Position numbers and translations under genes: made by a program
The notes under the pieces: model-generated
What the model saw: the letters and a program-made list of their open reading frames with translations, nothing else
Database searches by the model: none
What the model was told of the DNA's origin: nothing
Assembly (NCBI GenBank): GCA_003996215.1
Contig: QJPP01007221.1
Span: 310,001 to 374,000 of the forward strand
From: Jaltomata sinuosa
Lineage: Eukaryota > Streptophyta > Magnoliopsida > Solanales > Solanaceae
Direction: 5' to 3'
DNA length: 64,000 nucleotides
Shown: piece after piece, positions 21,312-32,752 of the stretch
Position numbering within the stretch: the first letter of the stretch is position 1
Layout of the letters: each line of letters starts with the position of its first letter

Positions 21312-24023
21312 TGACACCCAATTTTGTCCTTCCTTTCTTTTAATTCGTTTACTTGAGCTTCTAAATTTTTAATAAATTAAATGTCTTACCTTTCACTGTC
21401 GTTTTTATTTACTACTATTATTATCGTTATAACTTATTAGATACTATTATTTTTACTACTTTAAATCTTATTATCGACTTATTATTATTATCCTTTTATT
21501 ACCGCTTTCACTAGTTTTAAATTGCGAATATATTATCAATAGTACTACTGTTACTATCTTCTTTAAACCGATCGTCGTTATTTTATTTCAAGTTTTATAC
21601 TTACTAAATTAATTATAAGCATTTTACTACATAATCGTAATTTTTATCGTATACTATATATATTATACTAGTTATTAAATTAGAAGCTCAAAAGAACTAA
21701 TTTAAAAGAAGAAAAGAGCCATGAAAATTTATCCATTTCCAGCCCACCAACGAGCCCAATACCAAGCAATACCCATCAGAAAAGTCCATCAAAAATAGGC
21801 TAAATAATGGCCCAAATCAGCCCAAAACATAACAACCCATGTATATGTATTCTAGATCTTTCTCAAATAACTAAAATACCAAAATACCCCTCATTTAAGT
21901 CTAGTCAACAAGTGACAAATCCTAGGCTGCTTTACTCATCTTCTTCACGTGAGATTTGACCAAAATCTTTCCCCTTTCTCTCACTTTTCCTTTGTCTTTC
22001 ATGGTAGCAGATTTGGTTCACCATTTTGGTGAAAATAATGGCCAACATCAACAAAGTTGAGCCTTATAGCTTCCATTGTCTTGTCCATTAGGAAGTCCAG
22101 CCCGTGACTCCTCCTATTTTTTTTTCGAAATTTGAATTTCAAATTCGCAAATCCTAGCCATTCTTCTCCTATAAATATGAGCTTATCCCTCCAAACAAAG
22201 GGACTTGAACACTCACAAGAGGTATCACGAGAATCTTATCACACACAACACTTTCATCTTTAGCTACTACTTTAAGTTTTCCGTCTCTGTTGGCTTGTGG
22301 CTATAACATAAATTTATTCTTGAGAGAATAGATTCGAGGCCGAAGATCCCTAGTTCACTGCCCTCCACAAGGTCAGTGATTTACCTTTTATCTCAACTCT
22401 TTCTTTCATGTATATTACACTGCTCATGCTGTGATTTTTCTTTTCTTATTTGACTTATTGTTAGGATTTATTTATTTCAATGTTGTGGATAGTGTAAAAC
22501 AATAACCTTAACCAAATATTGTGTGAACATATTCCTTGATGATTCCATGTTTAAGAGTTTCCAGGTAGTCAAGATTTGAGTCTATTTTGTTTTGTTAGAA
22601 GTCATAAAAAAGAATAAGATTTTGACTACAATAGTTGGTTGCAGTCATGTGTATGTATTTGTGCTTTATTGAGAAGTGATAACTACCTGCTAAGGTTAAC
22701 TATATGAATACTATAAATTATTGTTTAGCCCCCTACTAGTTAATATATTAGTCCTATTTTTCTTAAAGGCTACAATGATAGGAGATTTTATTTTTTCAAG
22801 AATTAAGTTAAGTTGAAGTATTCATTGTCTTTGATATAATTTCACATATAAGCTCTCCATCTTGTATTTCTTCTACTGTATTTGGTTGTAAAAAAAAAAA
22901 AAAAAGTACCCACTGTAGTAGAGAACATGTAATAAATTTAGTTTGTATTCTAGAAAATATGGCTATAGGAAAACTCAACTATGTTAGCATGAATGTGTAA
23001 AAATGTTATGTGCCTTTCTTAGTGGTGTTAACTACCGTGTGTGTTGATGTTGCCATGCTTCTGTTTGTTATAGAACATTGACGTATGTAGCTTTCCTTTT
23101 ATGTTTGAAATTATGCCATTATACTAATCTTCCATTCCCTTTTTTGACATGAACACCGGAGTCGAAGAGTCCCACTTTAAGACTCGACGTCACCGCAAGA
23201 CTTGAAACGTGCATCTACACCTTCATACATGTCTCTTGCTCTCTCTCGCGATACATCCGAACAAAAATGAAAAGGAGGATGAGGAAGAAATGGCGGATGT
23301 TCTCGACCTTCTCTATCTTGCTAATTAATTTTGTGTATATCTTATGTGTTTTATGTGTTTTGACTACTAATATGTTATTTACATTTATTACTTGTTGTGC
23401 ATAATATTCTTGAGAATGTTAGTAATAATTTATTTCCTCGGGTAGCTTAGAGTTATTAAATCCCGTGACATGAGAGCGCGGTAGTATAATGTTTAGAGCT
23501 TAAAATATACCTCGTCTTTTAACCTCGTAATTTATGTCTTAGCTACCAAGTTACAACAACTTTTTCATGATAATGAAGCTTGTTCTAATTAATAAATCAA
23601 GTTCCTTTTCTCTAACAAATGACATTTTTCAAAACCTTTACTCACTTTATTTCAAGTATACTTTTGAAAGTCTTGTCCTTGAATTATTCTTTTTCCAAAA
23701 ACATGACTTGCATTTTGACATATAATTTTTTTTTAATGACTTTTTAAGCCTAATTAATCAACCTAAGTTTGGCCGGTTAACCGTAATTTAACGGATCTTA
23801 AAGAGTGCTTAATACCTTCCCTTTAGATTAATTGAACCCTTACCTAGAATCTCATATTAGTAGACCTTAAAATGGAGTTAACATTAGACAATAACTTTAG
23901 TCACTTTAGGTGTCCTAATTCACCATATTAATTAGGTGGCGACTTCCTTAAGTTAGTTAATTATTTTTAGGAATCACCAATATGTTGTACACTATTTTGA
24001 CCCGGTTAAAATGGGGTATGACA
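21312..24023 (+). mobile_element. Solo LTR of an Ogre/Tat-type Ty3-gypsy element
   Basis: Begins TGACACCCAATTTTGTCC and ends in ttaaaatggggtatgaca, the complementary terminal style of Ogre/Tat LTRs. The 3' part includes agtgcttaataccttccc and taggtggcgactt, a segment typical of that lineage. Flanks atggt (21307-21311) and atgat (24024-24028) are a 5-bp target duplication with one change, so this is a complete 2.7-kb LTR without an internal region, most simply the product of LTR-LTR recombination. A TATA box lies at 22170-22177. No primer site or coding sequence is attached. Confidence 0.75.
22170..22177 (+). promoter_or_regulatory. TATA box of the solo LTR
   Basis: TATAAATA about 860 bp into the LTR, followed 30-40 bp later by the A/C-rich ctccaaacaaagggactt, a plausible start region. 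As a solo LTR it could still drive transcription into 24.0 kb and beyond. Confidence 0.5.
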
Positions 24024-24028
24024 ATGAT

Positions 24029-25440
24029 GAGTAAAGATAGTTCCATATAAATAGAAAAAAAAAGTTTCAACCCTTTCCCGAATTAATCTTTTCCATGGCA
24101 CTAAGTTTCAAGAGTTTAAATTCATATACACGATTAGCGTAAATTCTTTACACAAACTTAAACTTAAACTTAAGTTCTAATAATATGCGTGTAAAACGGT
24201 GGCCACGAATTTTCCTCTGGCTTATATGGTGCGTCACCTTTTATAATTTGTTTTATCGTTCGGAATGCACTTTTTCTATTCTTACAGAATTTAGGGAAAT
24301 AATTTCCCAAAACACAGTACACAGTACACACTAATCACCACAGAAATCCCTTCAAACTGAACGTGGCTTCCCCTCAACTGCCGCTACAAAACGTTTCAGA
24401 CAACGCTTCGCCAAATCCTCCTACATCCCTATTGATCTCCTTCCCAAACTCCATGTTCTTCACACCATGTACCTTCAACACTTTTACCATAAAATCTTAA
24501 AAGTTGTTAATCATAAACTCCTGCATTCATTTAAAACTCCATCCGAAAATACGACATAGCATCAGGTATGACCCTTTGAATTCTCCTGTATTTTTTAAAT
24601 GAACTTAAACTCAATAAATTCAATTATTAAATCTACATCATAATCAAAATCACAAAAAGGTGTTTCTATCTTAATGTTTCTCTTCTTCTTTTGTGTTTTA
24701 TGGATTCACCGTCTCTATATCTTCCATCAAAATGATTCACTAAGCAGCTTCTTTGTTTTCTCTATCCCTAATGCCAAGATAAATCTTTTTTTCCCTTTAT
24801 TAATTGATTTCTGTGTTGTTCTTATTAATTGCAACCAAATTTCCAGATGAAGGTGAGCTTCTTTGTTTTCTCAATCTCTAATGCCAAGGAAAATCTTTTT
24901 TTTTTTTGATGACTGTGGTGTCCGGGACAGCTTTCACGCACTCTGTTAATCGATTTCTGCGTTGTTCTTATTAATTGCAGCAACTAAATTTTCATATGAA
25001 GGTGGGCTAAGATGAAAGGGTTGTCGGCTGCCTTAGGTTATGAGGTGGATATTCGAGTTCTTGAACCTACCTTACCTATGATCTTCTATATCAATTGTTA
25101 AATCTATTCGAATTTTATTTTCTCCTAATCTCAGTATGGGAAGCCTCTATTCCTAAGTTTGAAATTCACACGAATCAACAAAGATGTAAAACAATTTCAA
25201 CTGAAAGGTCCCTGAAATTCACACGAATCAACAACGATGTTAACTTAGAGTAACATTTATCCATCCTAATTTCTGATTGAGCTGTCGTAATAGATTCTTC
25301 AAGAAAAAAAATATCTTGCATCAATTCCATGTGATGGGGGCAATTTTATTTCAATTCTTTAGTTTTTTCACTTTGTTATCATGCTTTGATAATTCTAGAT
25401 TGTCCTTTCTAATATTTGGTTAGTTTTAGTATTTGTTATT
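24029..25440. other. Helitron D middle interior with a tandem duplication
   Basis: No open frame of note. A segment containing agcttctttgttttctc, taatgccaag and gttgttcttattaattgca occurs at about 24745-24850 and again at 24852-25000, the second copy with a 40-bp insert. The pieces end in attgcag-like words, as if intron ends. The source is unknown. Confidence 0.4.
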
Positions 25441-25468
25441 GTGTTGACTACTGTTATATTAGTTTTTT

Positions 25469-25627
25469 GCTCCGAAAAAGAAGAGGAAGTCCTTATCACC
25501 GAGTCTAAAACTTGCGAGCACCAAGAAAGAGGTTATGATTTCACAGGAAGGGTCTCCTTGCACGAAAGGTTCGTTGGATGGGTATTCAGTGACTTATCAG
25601 GATGATGGTAAACCTTCAGTTCCCTGA
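25469..25627 (+). pseudogene. Exon-like open frame with an NLS-like motif
   Basis: A 52-codon frame reading APKKKRKSLSPSLKL ... DGKPSVP and ending TGA. It begins just after a T-rich tract with an AG, as a 3' splice site would have. The Lys/Arg run resembles a classical nuclear localisation signal, and the composition (Ser, Lys, Pro) is protein-like in contrast to its AT-rich surroundings. I do not recognise the family. It lies inside the proposed Helitron D, so a captured exon fragment is the natural reading; chance is possible at this length. Confidence 0.35.
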
Positions 25628-26097
25628 GGCAAAAGTTTCAGACCCTTCCACTCCTCAGTTTGTTCTACCAAAGGCACAAATAACAAAATCGCATATAGAA
25701 AAAGTAAACGTAGTACCGATCTGAAAATTCTCATTTTGCCCGATTAACCTTAGTCATTAGCAATATCTTGAATGACAATGTCAGTTTGAAAATCCAAACG
25801 CCACCCACTTCATGGTACACTACCTTTTGCTGGAGTCTTTAAGTTTTATTTGTTCAGTCAATTTGTTATGTCTTAGTCTCGAGGTAGTTGAGGTCAATTT
25901 TTTTTAAATAACGGTTTTGTCAATTATGATATATTCTTTTTTGATAATGACGAGGTTGACCTTATATAATTTGTCTATAGAATCAGTTATACTATAAATT
26001 ACATAGGTGCATTGAATTTTTATTGATATCTGTAAAATTAAACTTAAATTCATTTGGATTAGTATCAATCTCTTCGTATGTTGTGATATTGTTCAGA

Positions 26098-26217
26098 TTG
26101 ATAGTGGAAGCAACATGGAATTCTTCAGGAAGCAGTTCAAATTCTCACAAATCTGAACCTTTCAATCAAGAAAGCTTACGCCCTTACTCCTCCTGTGATG
26201 GTCGCTTTTACGGACGG
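26098..26217 (+). pseudogene. Second exon-like segment with splice-like borders
   Basis: Preceded by a T-rich tract ending in ttgttcag and followed by gtaagc, consistent with an internal exon. One frame reads LIVEATWNSSGSSSNSHKS and on to CDGRFYGR, Ser/Asn-rich and without a known motif. It is about 500 bp downstream of the NLS-like segment and might be from the same captured gene. Unrecognised. Confidence 0.3.
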
Positions 26218-28890
26218 TAAGCGCAATTCATTGAACGTTTGGTTTAAGCATATTTTTTAATTTTTTTATATAAATAATCTAACTGTTTCAATTCTTTTTA
26301 ATTTATCATTTTCACGTTACTGACTTGGATGGAAACAAGTTAATGAGCGAGAGTGTCATCACTTACATTGAACATGTATAGTTGACCCGAACGACATTTG
26401 CATTATAAACTATGTTAATTAGGAATATTATACAGTTGCATTGCCTCACTTAGAAACTTAATGTGTAGAGTACTCTATCTATCTATATCTATTCAGAATG
26501 CAAACAACTTTCCGTTACTCATTCAAATTAATTGAAACTTCCACGCCAAATACCATGAAACTCCACCTCTTTCTAATCGTCCTGTTACCACGAAACTCCA
26601 CCACCTACTTTTATTCTTTATTTTCTCTTATTTTTGTATGCTTTGTCGTTAGTTAACAATTTTAGACGTAATTCTTACAATTTGCCTACTTTTTATTTTT
26701 TATTTTTCTCTTACTTCTGTGTGCTTTTCCGTTAACCAATTTGAATGCTTATTTGTTTGTTGTTGTGCCCATGGTCTCTTACCTTCAGTTCTTTATTCAA
26801 GCGTCCTTTCACATTTTCTTTCACGGCTTACACCATCCCACTGCACTCTGAAATTATTATTCAGAATGCAGTTTCACTCGGCAGAGTATGCTCCTTTTTC
26901 TTTGCCTCCTATAAAGGACCTAAACTATTCTACTCCTTTTTGCGACACAAACCTCGCCTCATCAACACTTTCAAACCCGATCCTTTAGATGTTAAAAAAT
27001 CTGAAAGCCTTGCCGTTTTCAACTTTATGTTATCCTCAGTTCTTACCTGCATCTCTTACCATCAATGCACTTTCAAATACTTATTTTGCATGTCTTGAAC
27101 ACCTGCTACTTTTTCTCTACCAAATAGTCTTACTTCAAAATGATTCAAAGACCTTGGACATAATCACTTTCTAAACAGATTCTTTTGCCGTAAATAATTT
27201 TAAGCGCTCTGTTATTCCCAACTTTACACTGTCCCTTTTCTTGCCAACATTTCTAACATCACCACTGTCACCAAAATACATTTTCGATTCTCTTTTACAC
27301 CTCAAAAAAATTCCACCACACTTTTACATTAATATTCACGCTAAAACCTTCAAACAGCCCATGTATGCTTCTATTTGGTTCTATGCCAATTTGTTTTTAT
27401 TCCGTAACAATAAATATTTTCATGTACATTCACACTTTCATATTATAAATATTTTTTTGTACATTCACACTTTTACATTATTATTTACAGAAAACCTCCG
27501 GTCTGCCCATGTATGCTACTGTTTCTTTCTCTATCAAATCGATTTCATTCTGCAATCACAAATATTTTCATGTACATTTGAACGCCTCTTTTTAGTTACT
27601 TACAACTTGACTCCCATATGTTTTCTTTTAAAAAAACTTTACTAAGTCTCATTTGATACTTATCAATTCAAAATAATCGAGAATGAAGATTAAACATTCC
27701 AAACTGATTCTTCGAAGTTTGTCTTATAACAACAATCTAGGCCATACATTCCTTTTACAAACTGCGGCAACACAACTTGGTCCATTTACACTCCACCACC
27801 AATTCAGTAGAGGCTTTACGCAAATTCACCCTTATGGTTCTTAGCGACTAAACACGTCCTCGACAATATAATTTAACTACCATTTGACTTGATGAATTCT
27901 ACAGTTTTATTTACTTAACTACGATGTGCTTTATCATTTCAGAATTCCTACTATGGCTGATAAAACGTGCACAACAAAATTACCCGCACTTTAGAAATTT
28001 AACTATTTGAGATTATTTTTTAATCACATTTGACGTTGCATTTATTTGTTGATACAGGTGCAACTAAATTACCCCGGTATTCAAAGATGTGCTATATACA
28101 GAAATCTCAAAAGTGTGAATTCAGTATGTGAAGAAAAAATAAGAACAACTGCGAAAAGAAATATCATTGCAGACATTGTTGTATGAACTAATATATATTT
28201 ATGTAGTTAATATGTTTCACAATAAAATTGGTCAACAAATGATTTCATTATAAAACTAGATAAAACACTCTTAGCTCTAATCATTTAATTCGTTCATGTA
28301 AAAAAATAGTAATTTGGATAATAATCTTTATTTGGAATCAGCTTGAGCAAGGATGAAGATTGGAATATAATTAAATGCAAAATATTTCAGACTTCAAATC
28401 TAATGTCATTATCAGAACCTAAGTTACACAGTTGATACATTAAAGCTAATGTGCAAATGGTGCTTCATGGAGGTGCATTTAAGAAGATTTAAACTTATAA
28501 AAGATCATGTAAAAAAACATCCCCATGTTAAAAAATTAATGTGAATGGAACGTTTCATATGAATCTCACACGCGGTTAAATAAATGTTTTACTTCCACAA
28601 CTTTTGAACAACAAGAGAGAAAAACTCAACAACACTTTAAGATTATCGTGAAACTTTTCAACATTGGATAAAAGTTTATTGCAATTTGGTGCAAGCACCT
28701 AAATACAATTTTTTAATCTTTTAATATCCATTTTTATTCACTTAAGTTACTCATATATGTAGTAAAAACAGTTGTAACTAACTGGACAAATATCAAGAAA
28801 CTGATGACAACAAAGATTCATTGGTGTAATAAATCAAAAAGAAAAATGAATAGTACCGAATAATCATCTGAAAGCTTAATGATGTAGTTC
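26218..28890. repeat. Helitron D right interior with short tandem duplications
   Basis: AT-rich with no supported gene. Units of about 60 bp at 26611-26671 and 26686-26745 (cctactttttatt ... gttaacaattt) are a diverged pair. Around 27316-27590 a segment with cacacttttacatt and cccatgtatgct occurs twice, about 146 bp apart. Open frames here are low-complexity Phe/Leu/Ser stretches from T-rich DNA. The element's 3' hairpin follows. Confidence 0.4.
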
Positions 28891-28922
28891 ACCACCGCGC
28901 GAAGCGCGGGTAATTTACCTAG

Positions 28923-29321
28923 TATATATATATATGTGTAAAATCCATTTAAACATAATGACAAAATGATAAACAAAAAAGAAAAGAAACAGAGAAGACC
29001 AAAAAATACAAATTAAGCAACAATACAAGAATATATTTGCTAGGAGGTAAAAGGATACAATTAAGCAAGACATATTCTACTTTTAATACAAGACAAGAAA
29101 AAGAGAAAGATAAGTACATTTGCTGGGTATATCGCATTGATTGTTGGTATCTTCATTGATTTTCATTAATTGTTTTGAATTACAACTTTTTTTTGGCAAT
29201 ATAAGTATATTAACAACTGTATGAATAAGCAAAAAAAATAAAAAATAAACTGGGATATAAAATTTGAGGCAAGTTATATTTGCATTTTCTAGATAAATAA
29301 TAGCTTTAAAAGAGAACAATT
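28923..29321. other. AT-rich spacer
   Basis: A short TA run follows the Helitron end, then A-rich sequence. I see no gene, terminal repeat or RNA. Confidence 0.5.
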
Positions 29322-29465
29322 ATGCGGAACGAGTTTATGCAGGGCGAATTTATGCGAAACGAATTGAAAATGCTAGAAAAAAATCTATGCCAAGTAAGGC
29401 GGCTCTATTTTTTGCGGATTAAGCTCAACCCAACCCGCCCCCGCCCCTCCCCATTGCCACCCCTA
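29322..29465 (-). mobile_element. hAT-like MITE, one end visible
   Basis: On the minus strand it starts taggggtggcaatggggagg followed by gggcgggggcgggttggg, the GC-rich start of a common plant hAT MITE. The interior has repeated gcg-rich words (gcggaacga, gcgaaacga). The other terminus is not identifiable, so the left limit is approximate. The GC-rich gcgggtt core also occurs in the MITE at 18548-18700. Confidence 0.45.
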
Positions 29466-29561
29466 CATGGCACTCCGCTCAATTCTCTCTGGAGAAGTTC
29501 AGTAAGAAAATAAAATTTATCCCTGTTAAATTGAGAATATTCTTCAATTCCAAAAAATTAT

Positions 29562-30149
29562 GTCACAACCCAAAACTCACAAGAATTGTGATGACACCTA
29601 CCCCAACCCATCCACGGTAGAAAAGTCGAATCCCACAAATCAAAATAAGGCAAAAACAAAATAACACAACATATTATTAATAACTGAATCAACGATAATC
29701 AAAATGAAATAGGAAAATATATCCCGCAATATCCCAAAACTTAGCTATCACAAGTACAAAGCGACTCTAATCCATTTGAAGTCCCCCATAAAAGGCCAAA
29801 TAGATGAACTATAAACAGAAAGGCAAACAAGAACTCTGAAAACATAATGGCATTTCCAGCATATACCATAACTGCAGCATCAGCAAGAGCCAAACACCAA
29901 AACTACCTTTATTTCCTATGAACATATAAATTGAAGGATCCTACCCAAGATGCTAATTCACTAAAAATATATCCATATCACCGATGCATCCCTATAATGC
30001 CAAAAATAAATGAAACATACTTCCGAATAGAATTATTTCTTTGTGCCTGCAAGAGCATATGAAGCATGTACCAACAGAAGACTTGAAGCAGGACTTGAGG
30101 ATAAGCCAGAAGAGCTCTATAAAGATAACTTTTACATTTCATCCAAGGT
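29562..30149 (-). repeat. Truncated Gypsy-type LTR fragment
   Basis: Begins tgtcacaacccaaaactcac with gtgatgacacctaccccaac, the usual complemented end of a Tekay/Del-type LTR (compare the tgtcacga and tgtcacgcc ends of Gypsy-1 and Gypsy-3). No primer site (gctctgatacca) precedes it, so it is solo or truncated. Its right limit is uncertain. Confidence 0.4.
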
Positions 30150-30166
30150 AAGTTAGAGTCTGATCA

Positions 30167-30360
30167 GGAGGGGAGCCTTGGAGTAACTGGTAAAGTTGCT
30201 GCCATGTGACCAGGAGGTCACGGGTTCAAGCCGTGGAAACAGCCCTTTGCAGAAATGTAAGGTGAGGCTGCGTACAATAGACCCTTGTGGTCCGGCCCTT
30301 CCCCGGACCCCGCGCATAGCGGGAGCTTTAGTGCACCGAGCTGCCCTTTTTTTTTTTTTT
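30167..30360 (+). mobile_element. SINE (Au/TS-like, tRNA-derived) with perfect target duplication
   Basis: A 194-bp unit starting ggaggggagccttgg and ending in a T tail after gagctgccc. An A-box-like ggagtaactgg lies at 30180-30190 and a B box GGTTCAAGCC at 30223-30232, the internal RNA polymerase III promoter inherited from a tRNA. The body (gctgcgtacaatagaccc, gtggtccggcccttccccgg) is the recognisable body of the plant Au/TS-like SINEs. A perfect 17-bp duplication aagttagagtctgatca flanks it (30150-30166 and 30361-30377), so insertion was recent. SINEs of this type use LINE reverse transcriptase in trans. Confidence 0.9.
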
Positions 30361-30377
30361 AAGTTAGAGTCTGATCA

Positions 30378-30619
30378 CAAAACACAGAAAAAAGAAGGAA
30401 CTAAGGAAGGCAAGTGAATCCAAATGAAACACTACACCTGCCAACTAAAGGTAGAATACCTCTCAAGCAAGATACTTTAAATATTATGAAATAGGAAAAT
30501 CGTCAAATTGGATATGAACTGCTGCTATGTATGTGTTCAGTAAGACGCTTCCCAAAACAGGTAAGGCCCAATTATAAAGTTGCAACATTTCCTCATTTGG
30601 AAGATCTCATCCGCAACCA
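30378..30619. other. Short spacer before Gypsy-2
   Basis: About 240 bp without gene or repeat signature, lying between the SINE duplication and the Gypsy-2 target site. Confidence 0.5.
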
Positions 30620-30624
30620 TAAGA

Positions 30625-32541
30625 TGTAACACCCCAAAATCTGAACCACCAATTTAGCTCAGAATCCAAAGTTTTCTGAAATTGTTGGTCACGACGGGCA
30701 GGTGCCACGGGCGTTGGAGTCCCAATGGCCCATGGGGTATGCCGTGGGAATCGACCAGCGGCTGTCGAGCAGCACCCTTCCAGCCGATAGGCGGCCACGA
30801 CGGGCGTCGTGGGTACGAAGTCCCATCGGTGCCCACCGTTGAAATAGTCCAGCGGAATTCTCCCTGGACCCCCCTTCCTCGACGGGCGATCGCCACAGGC
30901 ATCGTGGTTGCGATGGGCCATGGGACGCGCCATAAAGACCGTCCAGCAGCCCTTACCTCAGCCCATATTACCCGACGTCTTGGCCCGATGGGCCGTCGTG
31001 GGTGCGACGCCCGTCGGGTAACCTGTGAGGCGGGATTTTCTGCAGCTTCTATTTTAAGCCCCATGGGTATTTTTGTAATTACCCACCCTTTTAACTCTTA
31101 AGTGAGGTCATTTTGGCCACTTTTAGTAGGGTTTCTGCCCTTATTATCCTAAGTCATTCCTTATTCCCTCATTCATCTACCAAATTGGGAAAAAAGATTA
31201 CTTCAAGCTCCAAGTTCAAGCCTCCTCTTCTTTTCAATTTCAGTTGGGTTAGATTCAATTAAGGTATATGGGTATTCAATAAGGGGATTCTTTCACCCTT
31301 ATACCCAAAACCCCAATTCTTCTAAATTGAATTTATGAATTTCAAGTTAGGGTTCTTACCCAATTCTCATAGGCTTTTCTATTAAGTATTTTCTCATGAT
31401 TCATCAATAAATTCTAAGTTCAATTTCATGATTTACATGGGTTCTGCAATTGAATATTTGCCTTATGATTTGAAGGCTAACCCTAGTTAAATTTTGCATG
31501 CATGACTTGATTTAAGGAAAACTGCATGCATTGATATTAGAAAGAAAAGTGAATTATGGCTATGCTAAGCTTTAAGACTTATGATTTGAATTTGCATGAC
31601 ATTAGATATGTCCTTATGATTTTCAAATAGATTTGACATCAGATATGTCACAAGTATATATGAGCTATACGTATGCATATTTTTGGGAGTAGTATTTAGC
31701 ACCGAGCAATGAGGGTTCGATTACCCAAATCCAAAACTACATTGCCAGCATAGGTGATGAGGGTCCTCGTTACTTGAGAGTGTCTCCATATGAAGATGGG
31801 TCCTCGTTAGTTGAGAGTGTTCCTTATGAAAGTGGTTTCACATTATGATATGTTTAGTACCCCATCCCTTGGCAATATTCGGGGTAGCTTTGCCAGCTAG
31901 AGTTATATAGTTGGATTCCATATAGCTCACATGGTCTATTATCGGTTATGAGAAACTCCTGTAAGAAAGTTTTATGCATCAAGTTATCTTATTTCTTGAT
32001 TTAAGCTTTACTTATGGTATTTTCTCACGATATCTCTTTTACGCATGATTTCGGATTTAAGGATGTTTTAAGAATGTTTTGATTTCATTTATGCATATCT
32101 CACATACTCAGTACATCCTATAATACTGACGCATATCTTGCGTTGCATCCTCTTGATGATGCAAATTCAGGATCTTACCCTCCAGTTCATGGCTAGACGT
32201 TGTAGGTTCTCCAGACTTAGTTGGTGAGTCCTCATTACTCGAAGACCTTAGCTATGTTAGTTACTTTCATGTCTTTCCTAGGATTTCTCGAGTTAGTTGG
32301 GGTCTTGTCCCATCAACTCTTATGTTAGACTTAGAGGCTTCAGACATAGCTAGTTGTATTCTGAATTGGTGTTTCGTAGACTTTATCCCATTTTAGTTTA
32401 TGGATTTCTACCTTCATTATGTATGCTTCCGTTATGTTTCTTGTATTGAATAACTCAGTATGCTATGACCAAGGGTTAACTTGGGACACTGGTGGTCTCG
32501 GGTCCCGTGTTACATCTAGGGGGTAGCCTCTGGGCATGACA
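30625..32541 (+). repeat. Gypsy-2 5' LTR
   Basis: Starts TGTAACACCCC and ends gggcatgaca. Between about 30690 and 31020 is a CpG-rich block of repeated cgacgggc, gtcgtggg and gacgcccgtcgggtaacc words able to form hairpins; it lies upstream of the AT-rich region that should hold the promoter. Compared with the 3' LTR it lacks about 57 bp near 31530. Confidence 0.85.
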
Positions 32542-32545
32542 AACT

Positions 32546-32557
32546 TGATATCAGAGC
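32546..32557 (+). other. Gypsy-2 primer-binding site
   Basis: tgatatcagagc, one mismatch from the tRNA-iMet complement TGGTATCAGAGC, four bases after the 5' LTR. Confidence 0.8.
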
Positions 32558-32752
32558 CTCAAGTTTAAGAGTCCTAGGATGTCTGAAAAAGTCACATCGA
32601 ATAGATTTTTTTTCATGTGTGTGAAGCGCGCCACACTTATGAGAGGGAAGCTATGAGATGTCTTAGAAAAACTTCACTTCTTTCATGATCATATCGTGCG
32701 ATAGAGTTTAACTTTGTTACTCCTCTAATCTGTTCTTGTTATGTTTTAGATT

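Larger units (their letters stand above)
19892..28922 (+). mobile_element. Probable 9-kb Helitron D carrying a solo LTR
   Basis: The 3' terminus is classic: a hairpin ccgcgc-gaa-gcgcgg (28895-28909), ten bases, then CTAG (28919-28922) and a T. The proposed 5' terminus is TC at 19892 followed by a (TA)n run and ttaatagaggatcctaggcc, a common plant Helitron 5' layout; its boundary is blurred by the repeat and the preceding base is C rather than A. The inside has no Rep/helicase, but it contains exon-like scraps, local duplications and a nested 2.7-kb solo LTR. The 3' end is convincing; joining it to this 5' end is inference. Confidence 0.5.

Noticed and set aside
26719..27645. Several adjacent open frames that could be a small secreted or membrane protein
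   Set aside because: Low-complexity Phe/Leu/Ser translation of T-rich DNA with internal tandem repeats and overlapping frames; no promoter or conserved motif.
30179..30240. tRNA gene suggested by the A-box/B-box sequence
   Set aside because: The boxes belong to a tRNA-derived SINE with a T tail and target duplication; no cloverleaf or acceptor stem is formed.
30607..31101. Overlapping open frames on both strands in GC-rich DNA
   Set aside because: They lie in the CpG palindrome block of the Gypsy-2 LTR; being open in several frames reflects base composition.
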